From Natronobacterium texcoconense (lineage in GTDB: Archaea; Halobacteriota; Halobacteria; Halobacteriales; Natrialbaceae), in contig NZ_FNLC01000002.1 in NCBI RefSeq assembly GCF_900104065.1, positions 1,036,995-1,100,994 of the forward strand: 64,000 nucleotides of DNA, in the 5' to 3' direction. How positions within the stretch are numbered: position 1 is the stretch's first letter; every line of letters begins with the position of its first letter. The position numbers and the translations under genes were made by a program. This document shows, in pieces, positions 32,653 through 41,947 of the stretch. The notes beneath the pieces are model-generated. The model was given only the letters and a program-made list of their open reading frames with translations, did no database searches and was not told the origin of the DNA.

Positions 32653-35600
32653 CGTCGATCACCCTCGTTGTCGATGCGGTCCGTGTCGTCGGTCTCGGGA
32701 GTGTCGCCGGGCTCGCCGGTGACCTCGGGCGTTCCACCGTCGCTCGCGGTCGTCGCCGGCGGTCTCGTTCGCTGGCGAGCGAAGGAAACGTCCGGCCCGA
32801 AGTAGCGCGTCCACAGCACCAGAAGCGTCGGGAGTACGACGACGCTCGCCAGGAACGCGTACGCGATCGTTAGCCCGGTGATGATCCCGAACTGTCGGAG
32901 AACGGGCAAGATCGCGAACGCGAGGGTGCCGAATCCGCCGATGGTCGTCGCGGCACTTCCCAGGAGTGCACCGCCGGTACCGGTGACCGTCGTATGCAGC
33001 GCCGACCAGACGTTGCCCTGACGCTCGAGTTCGAGCGTGTAGCGGGCGCTGATATGGATGCTGTAGGCGACGCCGAGGCCGATCGTGAGGCTGGTGATCA
33101 TCCCGGTCAACACGTTGAACGGCATGCCGATGAGGTACATCGTCCCGAGGATCCAGCTGGTCGCGAACGCGACGGGCAGCAGGGTGACGGCTCCGAGCGT
33201 GGCGCTGTTGCCCGTCAGCCAGTAGGCTCCCGTCAGGAACGTGAAGACGGCCACGAGCGTGACCATGAGGCTCTGGAGGACGGTGTCGAACAGATCCTGT
33301 TCGACGATGTAGTTGACGATCGGATCGCCGGTCGCGATCGCGACGAGTCCGTCGTCCTCGTGCTCGCGGTCGTCGCCCACGTCGCCGTCGTCGATCGTCG
33401 CTGCAATGTCTCTCATCTCGGTGGTCGTCTCGTCGAAATCCGCGTCGCCCTGGGTAGCGACGAGCAGTCGAACGGAGTCGTACTCGCCATCGTCGGTACG
33501 GTGGATGACGTCGCGTGCAGCGTCTTCGTTGACGTCGAACAGTTCGTCGTATAACTCCTCGACGTTCTGGTCCGGGACGTCGTTACCCGTCGTATCCGCG
33601 TCAGTGAACGATTCGTTGAACGACTCGTTCTGGGCCGCCGTCTCTTCCATCACCGAAATCGGTCCCTCGACGTCGGCCTCGCCGTCGGGGAGCGTGTAGA
33701 CGACGTCGCTCTCTGCGGCTTCGTCCTGTGCGGCCTCGAGGCGCTCTAACGTCCCGTTTTCGGCGACCGGCCCCTCGACGAGTAGCTGTACCTGGAGGTC
33801 GTCACGCTGGAAGTTCTCGTTGACGTAGTCCAGGTTGTCGGCTGCCTGGTACTCGCCGGGAGCCATCGGTCCGGGCAGGGAGTTCGTCCAGTCGGGTGGA
33901 CTCTCCGCGAGGAAGTCCTCTTCCTCGAAGCTGGTGTCGATCTGGCTCGCGCCGTAGACGCCGCCGGCGGTCAACAACAGGACGGCCACGAGGAGGACGA
34001 TCGGGATTCGTCGCGCGGCACCGGAGCCGATTGTGAGGACGCTGGCGAGGCGACCACCGCCAGTCCCGAACGCCCGCCTGTGACGGTCGAACCCACGGGA
34101 CTCGAGGAACGCGTCGATCTCGACTTTGGCCGCGGGAATCAGTCCGCCGAAGACGATCAGTGCCGAGAGGATACCGACGGCGCTGACGACGCCGAACTCC
34201 TGGATCGGACCGATCGGACTGACGAGATTCGCGAGGAAGCCGATCGCCGTCGTCGCCGTCACCCAGACCAGGGCGACGCCGACGCCGGCGAGTGCGATGG
34301 CCATCGAACCTCTGACGCCGTTTCTCGTCGCGAGTCCTGCCGAATCCCCGTCCGCATCTGATCGGTCCTGCCTCTGTTCCCGGTGGCGCATGAACACGTG
34401 TATCGCGTAGTCGATCGAGAGCCCGATCAGTAAGACGGGAACCGCGACGAACATCTGGTTGAACGCGATATCCGCCCAGCCCATGAAGCCGAACGTCCAG
34501 ATCAACACCGCGACGATACCGGTGACCCCGAGAACGATGTCCAGCGGATCGCGGTAGGCGATCAGCAACGCCGCGACGACGAACGCAAGCGCCAGCGGTC
34601 CGACGATCGCCAGACTGTCACCCATCGACCGGTCGATCTCGTCGGTGATAATCCCGGCCCCGAAGACGATCTGATCGTGGTCGTGTGCGGACGCGAGATC
34701 GCGCAGATCCAGCTGTGCCTCGATCACCGCGTCGTCGCCCGCCCCCATCTCGAGACCCTCTTCACCCGCATCCTGGCTGACCGCGGTCATTCGAGCGTCG
34801 GCTTCGGTCGAGCCCGGATCGTACTCCGACGGCATGAACGCGAGTCCGGCCCCACCGTCGTCGTCCGACAGGGTGTCCTCGAGGGCGTCCTCGAACTCGT
34901 CATCGTCCAGCCCCTCGAGGATCTCGATCTGTTCGTCGACCGATGGTCGCTCGTCGTCCTCCTCGAGTTCCGTCCAGTCGTCCTCGAGTCGCTCCTGATC
35001 GGCCTCGAGTTCGTCGAACTCGTCTTCGAGTTGCTCCTGGTCGTCCGCTAACTCCGCGGAGTCGTCCTCGAGTTGTTCGTATTCGTCCTCGAGGACGCCC
35101 ATCGTCGCGCCGGTGTAGATACCCTCGAGTTGTTCGTTCAGTTCCTGATACTCGGGAACGTCCTCGGGGTCATCGGTCGTCTGCTCTATCTCGAATAGCT
35201 GAGACTCGATCTCCTGGGCCTGGCCCGCAAGCTCCTCGTACTCGGCGGCCTGTTCGTCGTCGAGACCGGCAGTGACCTCCTCGAGGAGCGCGTCGTACTC
35301 GGCCTCGAGTTCGGCGGTTCCTTCCTGGTACTCGGGGTCGTCCTCGTCGTACTCCGCGCTCAACTCCTCGTATTCGCGCTGGAGGTCGCGCGCTTCGTCG
35401 ATTCCGGTCTCGAGTTGCGCGCTGGTCGCGTTCAGTTCGGCCTCGCGCTCCCCGAGTTCCTCGCCACGCTCTTCGAGTTCGTCAGCGCGTTCCTCGAGTT
35501 CCTCACCACGCTCCTCGAGGTCGTCGCCGCGTTCCTCGAGTGCCTCTATTTCCTCGTTCGTCTCCGCCGTCATCGCGACGAGGTTCTCGACGCCGGTAAT

Positions 35601-35939
35601 CGCCTCCTCGTCGACTAACGTCTCGTTTATCGACTCGTTGTCCCTGATCTCCTGCTGGAACTCGAGTGACTCGATCAGCGACTCCTGGGTGAGGACGTTC
35701 TCGCCTCTGGTTATCAGTTGAACGCTCGTCGTGTTCTCGTCGTCGTCGGTGCCGAACCGATCCTCGATGTCCTCGAGCGCCTCGGCTTCGGGCGAGTCGG
35801 TCTCGAACTGCTCGAGCGAGGAGTCGTCGTCGACCATCGGCGCGCCGGCACCGACCAGCGCGGTCGCAAGCAGGAGGACGACGAGCACGATCCGTGACCG
35901 ACCCGTGACGACGTCGGCGATCCGTTCCGGAACGCTCAT
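32649..35939 (-). CDS. MMPL/RND-superfamily membrane transporter
   Basis: Predicted 1096-residue export protein of the MMPL branch of RND transporters. The N-terminal helix (RIVLVVLLLATALVGAGA) is followed by a very large extracellular domain rich in Glu/Asp coiled coil (residues ~130-350), a first block of six helices (SLAIVGPLALAFVVAALLIA onwards), a second extracellular domain (~680-870) and a second six-helix block ending in WTRYFGPDVSFARQRTR. An unusual feature is the length and charge of the coiled coil. Substrate unknown; haloarchaeal members are thought to move lipids or hydrophobic compounds. Operon with the downstream TrmB regulator. Confidence 0.88.
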   Translation of the reverse strand: MSVPERIADVVTGRSRIVLVVLLLATALVGAGAPMVDDDSSLEQFETDSPEAEALEDIEDRFGTDDDENTTSVQLITRGENVLTQESLIESLEFQQEIRDNESINETLVDEEAITGVENLVAMTAETNEEIEALEERGDDLEERGEELEERADELEERGEELGEREAELNATSAQLETGIDEARDLQREYEELSAEYDEDDPEYQEGTAELEAEYDALLEEVTAGLDDEQAAEYEELAGQAQEIESQLFEIEQTTDDPEDVPEYQELNEQLEGIYTGATMGVLEDEYEQLEDDSAELADDQEQLEDEFDELEADQERLEDDWTELEEDDERPSVDEQIEILEGLDDDEFEDALEDTLSDDDGGAGLAFMPSEYDPGSTEADARMTAVSQDAGEEGLEMGAGDDAVIEAQLDLRDLASAHDHDQIVFGAGIITDEIDRSMGDSLAIVGPLALAFVVAALLIAYRDPLDIVLGVTGIVAVLIWTFGFMGWADIAFNQMFVAVPVLLIGLSIDYAIHVFMRHREQRQDRSDADGDSAGLATRNGVRGSMAIALAGVGVALVWVTATTAIGFLANLVSPIGPIQEFGVVSAVGILSALIVFGGLIPAAKVEIDAFLESRGFDRHRRAFGTGGGRLASVLTIGSGAARRIPIVLLVAVLLLTAGGVYGASQIDTSFEEEDFLAESPPDWTNSLPGPMAPGEYQAADNLDYVNENFQRDDLQVQLLVEGPVAENGTLERLEAAQDEAAESDVVYTLPDGEADVEGPISVMEETAAQNESFNESFTDADTTGNDVPDQNVEELYDELFDVNEDAARDVIHRTDDGEYDSVRLLVATQGDADFDETTTEMRDIAATIDDGDVGDDREHEDDGLVAIATGDPIVNYIVEQDLFDTVLQSLMVTLVAVFTFLTGAYWLTGNSATLGAVTLLPVAFATSWILGTMYLIGMPFNVLTGMITSLTIGLGVAYSIHISARYTLELERQGNVWSALHTTVTGTGGALLGSAATTIGGFGTLAFAILPVLRQFGIITGLTIAYAFLASVVVLPTLLVLWTRYFGPDVSFARQRTRPPATTASDGGTPEVTGEPGDTPETDDTDRIDNEGDRR

Positions 35940-36172
35940 TCGACCGTCACCACCGGCTGTCCGTCTGCTGTCGTGGGGACCATGCTGTTGTTATGATCCT
36001 ACAAAATCCCCGCGCTTATACGTGTTAGGAGGTTTATACTTTTGTGAACGTCGTCGGTCGTAACCAGTTAGATCGCCAACGAACCGACCAAAACCGAAAG
36101 CAAGAGAAGGAATCGAGGATGGTTTCTCGAGGCACTACGCGATCGGAAACACGTCAAGAAAGCGTACGGTCG

Positions 36173-36907
36173 TCATTCGATACTGATCGTCTTCAGGTCC
36201 TCCGCGAACCGGACGTCGCCGTCGTAGTGGGTGCCGATCGACTCGAGCATCTCCTCGTGGCGATCGTCCGTGTGTGGATAGAGGTGCGTGAGGTAGACGC
36301 GGCCGATGTCGCGGCCCGAAAGAGCCTTTCCGAGCGTCTCGGGCGTCGGGTGGTTCGAGACGTCGACGTCGTCAGGGAACGAACAGTCGTGAGCGAGGAT
36401 CGCCGACTCGTCGGCGAAGTTCGCCAGGCCGTCGAAGGCCTCGCTGTCGCCGCTGAAGGTAAAGCGGTCGTCGAATCGGTAGGCCAGACACGGCAGCGAG
36501 TGACGCGTCTCGTAGGCCGAGACGTCGAATCCGGCGACGGCGAACTCGCCGGCGACTATCTCCCGAATCTGCAGGTCGATCCGACCCTGCATGTAGTCGT
36601 GGACAGAGAGCAGGTCGTCGACCAGCCCCTTGGTTCCCTGCGGGCCGACGATCTCGAGGTGTTCCTCGCCGGCGAGCCATCGAGCCTTCATCAGCGGCAG
36701 CAGGTCCGCCACGTGGTCGAGGTGGTGGTGAGTCAGCAGGACCGTCGAGACGTTCTCGTAGCCGACGCCGGACTGCTGAAGTCGGTGCAACACACCCGAA
36801 CCGCAGTCGATCAGCAGGTTCCGGCCCTCCTCCTGGACGAGGATACCGGTCTGGAACCGCTCGCCGGTCGGCATCGCACTCCCGGTGCCGAGAAAGGTGA
36901 CGCGCAT
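36173..36907 (-). CDS. MBL-fold hydrolase (RNase Z/arylsulfatase-like)
   Basis: Predicted 244-residue metallo-beta-lactamase-fold protein. The N-terminus MRVTFLGTGSAMPTGER is typical of the RNase Z/ElaC group. The metal motif is TVLLTHHHLDHVADLLP (His-x-His-x-Asp-His), further ligands are in RHSLPCLAYRF and ILAHDCSFPDD, and a late His is in YLTHLYPH. It is shorter than bona fide tRNase Z and lacks its exosite arm, so a tRNA-processing role is less likely than a general hydrolase role. The upstream in-frame ATG at 36970 is rejected because the family motif starts at 36907. Confidence 0.88.
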   Translation of the reverse strand: MRVTFLGTGSAMPTGERFQTGILVQEEGRNLLIDCGSGVLHRLQQSGVGYENVSTVLLTHHHLDHVADLLPLMKARWLAGEEHLEIVGPQGTKGLVDDLLSVHDYMQGRIDLQIREIVAGEFAVAGFDVSAYETRHSLPCLAYRFDDRFTFSGDSEAFDGLANFADESAILAHDCSFPDDVDVSNHPTPETLGKALSGRDIGRVYLTHLYPHTDDRHEEMLESIGTHYDGDVRFAEDLKTISIE

Positions 36908-36984
36908 GCGAGAGCGTGTGCCCGGACCGGGCAAAAGGATTGTGCTGGGCGGTAGCGACTCAATTCGCACTCGAGTGGCCCCGA

Positions 36985-37422
36985 TCAGCGAACGAGCGTC
37001 AACATCTCACACGAGAGTGCGTCATCGCCGTCGTCGGTGATCAGTCGCGTATCGTACCGAACGACGCCGCCTGCGACGGGATGGTCACGAGGCTCTTTCT
37101 CGAGCAGTTCCGACTCCGCGTGGACGGTCGTCCCCATCGTCACGGGTTCGGTGAACCGGAGCGAGTCGACCCCGTAGAACGCGACCACATCGGGACGTTC
37201 GTGGCGATACTGCCAGAGCAAGCCGGACGTGACCGCGAACAGGAGCGCGCCGTGAGCGATCGGTTCGCCGAACTGGGTGTCCGCCGTGTACTCCTCGCTC
37301 AGATGTAGTGGGTTGAAGTCGCCGCTAACGCCCGCGAAGTTGCGGACGTCGGCCTCCGTGATCGTCCGCGAGTGGGTGACGACCTCGTGGCCGACCTCGA
37401 GTTCGTCGAACGTCGGTGCCAT
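36985..37422 (-). CDS. MaoC-like dehydratase (hotdog fold)
   Basis: Predicted 145-residue single-hotdog enzyme of the MaoC/R-specific enoyl-CoA hydratase group. The active-site motif FAGVSGDFNPLHLSEEYT provides the catalytic Asp and His (D-x-x-P-x-H), and FGEPIAHGALLFAV is the adjoining conserved helix. Such enzymes hydrate trans-2-enoyl-CoA in fatty-acid or polyhydroxyalkanoate metabolism. Near an APH-like kinase and a 3-oxoacyl reductase-like SDR on the same stretch. A second MaoC gene starts at 63778. Confidence 0.88.
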   Translation of the reverse strand: MAPTFDELEVGHEVVTHSRTITEADVRNFAGVSGDFNPLHLSEEYTADTQFGEPIAHGALLFAVTSGLLWQYRHERPDVVAFYGVDSLRFTEPVTMGTTVHAESELLEKEPRDHPVAGGVVRYDTRLITDDGDDALSCEMLTLVR

Positions 37423-37507
37423 CTCAGTTCACCCCTGGTAGCTGTGACATAGTCGCACACTCTCGCGGGAGCGAGTTAAGCGTTTACCACTGTTAAGACA
37501 GCGTCAG

Positions 37508-38575
37508 CTACAGCGGTTCGTCGCCGTCGATGATCCGTTTCGCTCGCGCAGCCAGCGCCGGCACGCGGTCTTCCATCAGCGGATACATCGGATCGTCGCT
37601 GTTACCCTCGAGGTAGCGCCGGAAGAACATCTCGCCGAGTGCGGCAAGTTTGTAGACGGCGAGCGCGCGGTAGAACCGGTCGTGTTCGAACGTGAAGCCG
37701 GTCTGGGACTCCCAGCGGTCGACCAGTTCGCGACGGGCCGGATAGCCGTCTCCTTCCATGAACGTGGTGGTCAGTTCGGGAATGACGGGCTCGGGATCCT
37801 TCGAATCGCGCCAGTACGAGAGCATCCAGCCCAGGTCGGCCCGCGGGTCGCCAAGCGTCGCCATCTCCCAGTCGAAGACGCCGACGAGTTCGGGGAGGCC
37901 GTCCGCGTCGGCGGCGTACATGACGTTGTCGAGCTTGTAGTCCCCGTGGACGAGGGTGTGGGGGTGGTCCTCCGGGACGTTCTCCTGGAGCCACGCGCCG
38001 ACGTCGTAGAGGTCCGACACTTCGCGTTCCTCGGTCGTGACGTCGAACGCCCACATGAGCTGCTGGCCCCAGCGTTCGACCTGTCGCTCGGTGTAGCCGG
38101 GCGGGTGGCCGAAGTCCTCTAGCCCGACCGCCTCGTAGTCGACGTCGTGAATCGCGGCCAGGGTGTCGACGAGTTCCTCGCCGATCCGCTGGCGCGAGTC
38201 CGGGTCGCCAAACTCGTCGGGTTCGGACTCGCGCAAGACCGCTCCCTCGAGTCGGTCCATCACGTAGAAGTCGCTGCCGATGACGTCGTGGTCGTCACAG
38301 GCGAGGATCGGTTCGGGGACGGGCACCGCCGTCTCGGCCAAGGCGTTCGTCACCCGGTACTCCCGGAGGACGTCGTGAGCGGTGTCGGCCGTCTCGCCCG
38401 GCGGTGGGCGGCGAACGACGAGTTCGCGGTCGCCCCACGTGACGAACAGCGTCTCGTTGGAGTGGCCCTCCTGATGACGGTCGACGGCGTAGTTGTCGAC
38501 GTCGCCGAGGTGCTCGCGCAGATAGTCGGCCAGCGCCTCCTCGTCGACGAGTCGCTCGTAGTAGTCCTCGCTCAT
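37508..38575 (-). CDS. Phosphotransferase of the APH/ACAD10 type
   Basis: Predicted 355-residue kinase-like protein of the aminoglycoside phosphotransferase fold. The catalytic loop is LVHGDYKLDNVMYA and the metal-binding DxD equivalent is GVFDWEMATLGDPRADLGWM; an N-terminal nucleotide-binding segment includes SNETLFVTWGDRELVVRRPP. Homologues fused or linked to acyl-CoA dehydrogenases (ACAD10/11 type) phosphorylate 4-hydroxyacyl-CoA; neighbouring MaoC and SDR genes fit a role in acyl-CoA breakdown, but this is inference. Antibiotic resistance is unlikely. Confidence 0.82.
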   Translation of the reverse strand: MSEDYYERLVDEEALADYLREHLGDVDNYAVDRHQEGHSNETLFVTWGDRELVVRRPPPGETADTAHDVLREYRVTNALAETAVPVPEPILACDDHDVIGSDFYVMDRLEGAVLRESEPDEFGDPDSRQRIGEELVDTLAAIHDVDYEAVGLEDFGHPPGYTERQVERWGQQLMWAFDVTTEEREVSDLYDVGAWLQENVPEDHPHTLVHGDYKLDNVMYAADADGLPELVGVFDWEMATLGDPRADLGWMLSYWRDSKDPEPVIPELTTTFMEGDGYPARRELVDRWESQTGFTFEHDRFYRALAVYKLAALGEMFFRRYLEGNSDDPMYPLMEDRVPALAARAKRIIDGDEPL

Positions 38576-38765
38576 CGTTCTCGCTCGTCGTGCTGGGCAG
38601 TTTCGGCCCGAACGCGGGCGGACGATACCATCGAACTCGAGGGCGCGTAGCTAGCGGTCGGCATACTCGATACGACACACTGACTCGCCCTTAACGAAAA
38701 TAGTTACGACGAATATATCCCTTACAATGTATGGGCATAATGGCGAGAACAGCGACCGCCGTCGG

Positions 38766-39479
38766 TTAGCGTTCGCCGACGATATCGAGCACTTCGGGCG
38801 GTGACTCGATCCGATAGGCCACCGCTGGCCCGTCGTCGGCCCCGAACGCGACGCCGTGTATCCCGACCTCGTCAGCCCCTCGGACGTCGTGGTCGTAGCG
38901 GTCGCCGATCATCACCGCTCGTTCCGGAGCGACGTCTGCCTTCTCGAGGGCGGTCTCGAATATTTCGGGATCCGGCTTCGTCCGGCCGACCTCCTCGGAG
39001 GTCGTGATCGAATCGAACGCCCCACGTATGCCGAACGACTCGAGCATCCGCTTGCCCGCGCGGTCGTCGACGTCACTGACGACGCCGACGTGGAGGTCAG
39101 CGTCGGCGAGTCGCTCGACAGTCTCGACCGCGCCCGGAACGGGTTCGATCGCTTCTTCGACGTACTCGTCGAACGTCGGCTTCCACTCCGACTCGGGAAC
39201 GCGTTCGCCAACCAGTTTGGCGACGCCTTTCGCGTACCCCTCGCGGGCGGACCGGAACGCGGTTCCCTCGCGTTCCCGGAAGTGATCCCCGACGGTCGTC
39301 CGCCAGATATCGACCGCCTCCTCGCGGTCGTGGTCGAGGTCGTACTGCTCGAGTAACTCCCCGACGAACGCCGCGTGAGCGCGCTGGACGGACTCGAGTT
39401 CGAGGATCACGCCGCCGATGTCCCAGAAGACGGCTTCGAACCCGGGCTGGCCACGTTCAGCGGGCTTACCGCCGTTCAT
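38766..39479 (-). CDS. HAD-superfamily hydrolase
   Basis: Predicted 237-residue haloacid dehalogenase-type phosphatase or dehalogenase. Motif I is FWDIGGVILELES (nucleophile Asp; the usual second Asp is replaced by Gly), the second motif gives VGVVSDVDDRAGK, the Lys motif is EVGRTKPDPEIFETAL and motif IV is MIGDRYDHDVRGADEVG. The long helical cap between motifs I and II is of the C1 type. The Gly in motif I leaves open whether it is a phosphatase or a dehalogenase-like enzyme. It is divergent from the SDR gene at 39621. Confidence 0.85.
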   Translation of the reverse strand: MNGGKPAERGQPGFEAVFWDIGGVILELESVQRAHAAFVGELLEQYDLDHDREEAVDIWRTTVGDHFREREGTAFRSAREGYAKGVAKLVGERVPESEWKPTFDEYVEEAIEPVPGAVETVERLADADLHVGVVSDVDDRAGKRMLESFGIRGAFDSITTSEEVGRTKPDPEIFETALEKADVAPERAVMIGDRYDHDVRGADEVGIHGVAFGADDGPAVAYRIESPPEVLDIVGER

Positions 39480-39620
39480 CGCTTCCCTCGTCGCGTTCGG
39501 TGCGACTCTCGTCGGACCTTCCGGATACCGTTACTGACGCACATTTTTATTAACGATGTGTTCGTATGGTCGTGTATAACTAACGATGGTAGTATATCGA
39601 TCCGAAACGGGTGACTCTGC

Positions 39621-40397
39621 ATGAGTACGGCCCAGTTCAGCGTCGACGGCAACGTCGCCGTCGTCACCGGTGCCTCGAGCGGAATCGGGGAATCGATCGC
39701 GAAGACGTTCGCCGACGACGGCGTCGACGTCGTGGTCTGTTCGCGCGAGCAGGAGAACGTCGATCCGGTCGCCGACCACATCGCGGAGAGCGACCGACCG
39801 GGCGAGGCGCTTGCGGTCGAGTGTGACGTCACCGACCGGGAGGCAGTCGACGCCCTGATCGAGGCGACCGTCGAGGAGTTCGGCGGCCTCGACGTACTGG
39901 TCAACAACGCCGGCGCGTCGTTCATGGCCGGCTTCGACGACATCTCCGAAAACGGCTGGAAGACGATCGTCGACATCAACCTCCACGGCACGTACAACTG
40001 CATTCAGGCGGCTTCCGATCACCTCAAAGACGGCGGCGGCACCGTGATCAACTTCGCGAGCGTTGCCGGCCAGCAGGGAGCACCGTACATGAGCCACTAC
40101 GGGGCGGCCAAGGCAGCGGTCGTCAACCTCACGACGACGCTTGCCCACGAGTGGGCCGGCGACGACGTCCGCGTCAACTGCATCGCCCCCGGTTTCGTCG
40201 CCACCGAGGGCGTCGAGAGCCAGATGGGGATCTCTGCCGACGACGTCGACCGATCCGAGGTCGAACGTCGGATGGGGACCGTCGAGGAAATCGCCGACCT
40301 CACGCAGTTTCTCGCCAGTCCAGCGTCGTCCTATATCGTCGGCGAGACGATTACGGCGAGAGGCGTGCCGGACGTCATGGAATCGCCGGAGGTCTAA
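39621..40397 (+). CDS. SDR-family oxidoreductase
   Basis: Predicted 258-residue classical SDR. Cofactor motif TGASSGIGESIAKTFADDG near the N-terminus, NNAG in LVNNAGASFMA, catalytic Ser in NFASVAGQQG, and the Tyr-x-x-x-Lys pair in HYGAAKAAV. The C-terminal family signature is PASSYIVGETITARG. It is about half identical by eye to the SDR at 6504, a paralogue. Likely reduces 3-oxoacyl thioesters or oxidises a sugar or alcohol; context (MaoC, APH-like kinase) favours acyl substrates. A TATA-like TTTTTATTAA is 60-80 bp upstream. Confidence 0.9.
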   Translation: MSTAQFSVDGNVAVVTGASSGIGESIAKTFADDGVDVVVCSREQENVDPVADHIAESDRPGEALAVECDVTDREAVDALIEATVEEFGGLDVLVNNAGASFMAGFDDISENGWKTIVDINLHGTYNCIQAASDHLKDGGGTVINFASVAGQQGAPYMSHYGAAKAAVVNLTTTLAHEWAGDDVRVNCIAPGFVATEGVESQMGISADDVDRSEVERRMGTVEEIADLTQFLASPASSYIVGETITARGVPDVMESPEV

Positions 40398-40487
40398 CAG
40401 ATCGGAGAACGGTCCAGATACGAAACTGGTCTGGCGTCTGGATCGCCTCAAAAGCGGGCGTCAACGACCAAACCGAATCAGGACAGG

Positions 40488-40739
40488 TTACCGCTCGTCG
40501 TCACTGGACCCCGAGTACACGCCGGCAGCGAAGAGCAGCGCGACCATAAGCAGGGTCGGCAACACCAGCGCGACCGTCAGTCTGAACGCCAGTTCTGCCT
40601 GATCGGGGCCGGAAAACAGGTACGCACCGGCGATACCAAGCCCAGGGATCAGTACACAGCCGACGATCAGGGCCACGAGAAGCGAGTTACCGTCGTCGCC
40701 GGGGAGAAACTGGGACGTCATAGAACGGGTACTCGACAT
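40488..40739 (-). CDS. Two-helix membrane protein, function unknown
   Basis: Predicted 83-residue protein: hydrophilic N-terminus, two hydrophobic segments (LLVALIVGCVLIPGLGIAGA and VALVLPTLLMVALLFAAGVY), short acidic tail. No family recognised. It sits convergent with the SDR gene and divergent from the AIR synthase-like gene. Confidence 0.65.
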   Translation of the reverse strand: MSSTRSMTSQFLPGDDGNSLLVALIVGCVLIPGLGIAGAYLFSGPDQAELAFRLTVALVLPTLLMVALLFAAGVYSGSSDDER

Positions 40740-40851
40740 TTGTTCACTGGGTCAGTGAACATCAACTGGCAACAGTGTTTCGATTGGAAACGAGTTCGTC
40801 ACAGCGAACGACGTCGACAGCTACAAACCACACATCGTTCCAGTAGTTCGT

Positions 40852-41832
40852 ATGCCCGGGAAGGTACCACCCGACGAGTTGTTCGCACACGTCTTCGAGC
40901 GAACGGGGGACGCCGACGTCGACGAGACCGTCCTCCAGGGACCCGCGGACGGGGAGGACGCCGCCGCAATCGACTGGCCCGGCGGGGATCTCGTCGTCAG
41001 TTCCGATCCCATCTCGCTTGCAGCCTCGCAGGTCGGCAACCTCGGCGTCCACGTCGCCTGCAACGACGTCGCCGCGTCGGGTGCCGACCCCCGGTGGCTC
41101 ACCGTCGTCGTCTTGCTCCCCGACGAGGAGGCCGACCTCGAGATGATCACCCGCGACCTCGACGCCGCAGCCAGCGAGGTCGGCGCGTCGATCGTCGGCG
41201 GCCACTCCGAGTACGTCGACCAGCTCGAGCGGCCGCTCGTCTCGCTAACCGCGATGGGCGCGACCGAAGGGTTCGTCCCGACCGGCGGCGCGGAACCGGG
41301 AGACACAGTCTTGCTCACCAAAGCGGCAGGCGTCGAGGGGACGGCGATCCTCGCGGCCGACTTCGGCGACGACCTCGAGGTCGAAGCCGACGTCGTCGAC
41401 CGGGCGACGGGATTCCTCGAGGAGATCAGCGTCGTCCCCGACGCCCGAGCCGTCCGGGAGTACGCTACCGCGATGCACGACCCGACCGAGGGCGGCGTCG
41501 CCGCTGGATTGCTCGAACTCGCCCGCGCGTCCAGCGTCCGGATCGAGGTCGACCGCGAGGCCGTCCCCGTCCGCGAGGAGACCGAGCGCCTGTGCGACGC
41601 GGCCGACGTCGATCCGCTGCGGATCTTCGGTTCGGGTGCCCTGCTCGCGACCGTCCCTTCGGAGGACCGGGAGGACGCACTCGAGGCACTCGAAGCAGCC
41701 GGACTCGAGGCGGCGACGATCGGGACCGTGGCCGAGGGAGAGCCAAAACTCACACTCGACGGTGAGTCGATCACGGAACCGATCGCGGACGATCTCTACC
41801 CGCTGTGGGAGTCGTTTGACGCAGGAGAGTAA
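40852..41832 (+). CDS. AIR synthase-like (PurM/HypE superfamily) protein
   Basis: Predicted 326-residue ATP-binding protein of the PurM/HypE/SelD fold. The N-terminal domain contains VGNLGVHVACNDVAASGADP with the conserved Asp of the ATP site, IVGGHSEY, and the C-terminal domain has AMHDPTEGGVAAGLLELA, which is the D-P-T-x-G-G motif shared by HypE and ThiL-like proteins. It lacks the HypE C-terminal Cys, so it is not a cyanide-carrying hydrogenase factor; haloarchaeal copies are mostly uncharacterised. It could serve as an ATP-dependent dehydratase or kinase. Stops just before a histidine-kinase fragment on the other strand. Confidence 0.85.
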   Translation: MPGKVPPDELFAHVFERTGDADVDETVLQGPADGEDAAAIDWPGGDLVVSSDPISLAASQVGNLGVHVACNDVAASGADPRWLTVVVLLPDEEADLEMITRDLDAAASEVGASIVGGHSEYVDQLERPLVSLTAMGATEGFVPTGGAEPGDTVLLTKAAGVEGTAILAADFGDDLEVEADVVDRATGFLEEISVVPDARAVREYATAMHDPTEGGVAAGLLELARASSVRIEVDREAVPVREETERLCDAADVDPLRIFGSGALLATVPSEDREDALEALEAAGLEAATIGTVAEGEPKLTLDGESITEPIADDLYPLWESFDAGE

Positions 41833-41833
41833 G

Positions 41834-41947
41834 TCACTCCGCCGCCGGCAGGGGAAACGAGAACGTCGATCCCTCGTCCGGAGTGGAGTCGACCGACACG
41901 GCGGCGAACTGCCGGTCGACGATCTGTTGACAGACCACCAATGATAG
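41834..41947 (-). pseudogene. Histidine kinase 3' fragment
   Basis: Minus-strand translation gives VVCQQIVDRQFAAVSVDSTP followed by DEGSTFSFPLPAAE and a stop at 41834, the last ~37 residues of a histidine kinase HATPase domain (compare the end of the kinase at 7308). In the usual sequence RHGGEIS the glycines are replaced by QFAAV, so the fragment was already decaying. It stops abruptly at 41947 where the IS200/IS605-derived element begins. Confidence 0.75.

Noticed and set aside
37508-38575. Aminoglycoside resistance kinase
   Set aside because: The APH fold is shared with ACAD10-type kinases and the context is acyl-CoA metabolism, so resistance is not supported.
40852-41832. Hydrogenase maturation protein HypE
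   Set aside because: It has the fold but lacks the C-terminal Cys that carries the cyano group, and no hydrogenase genes are near.
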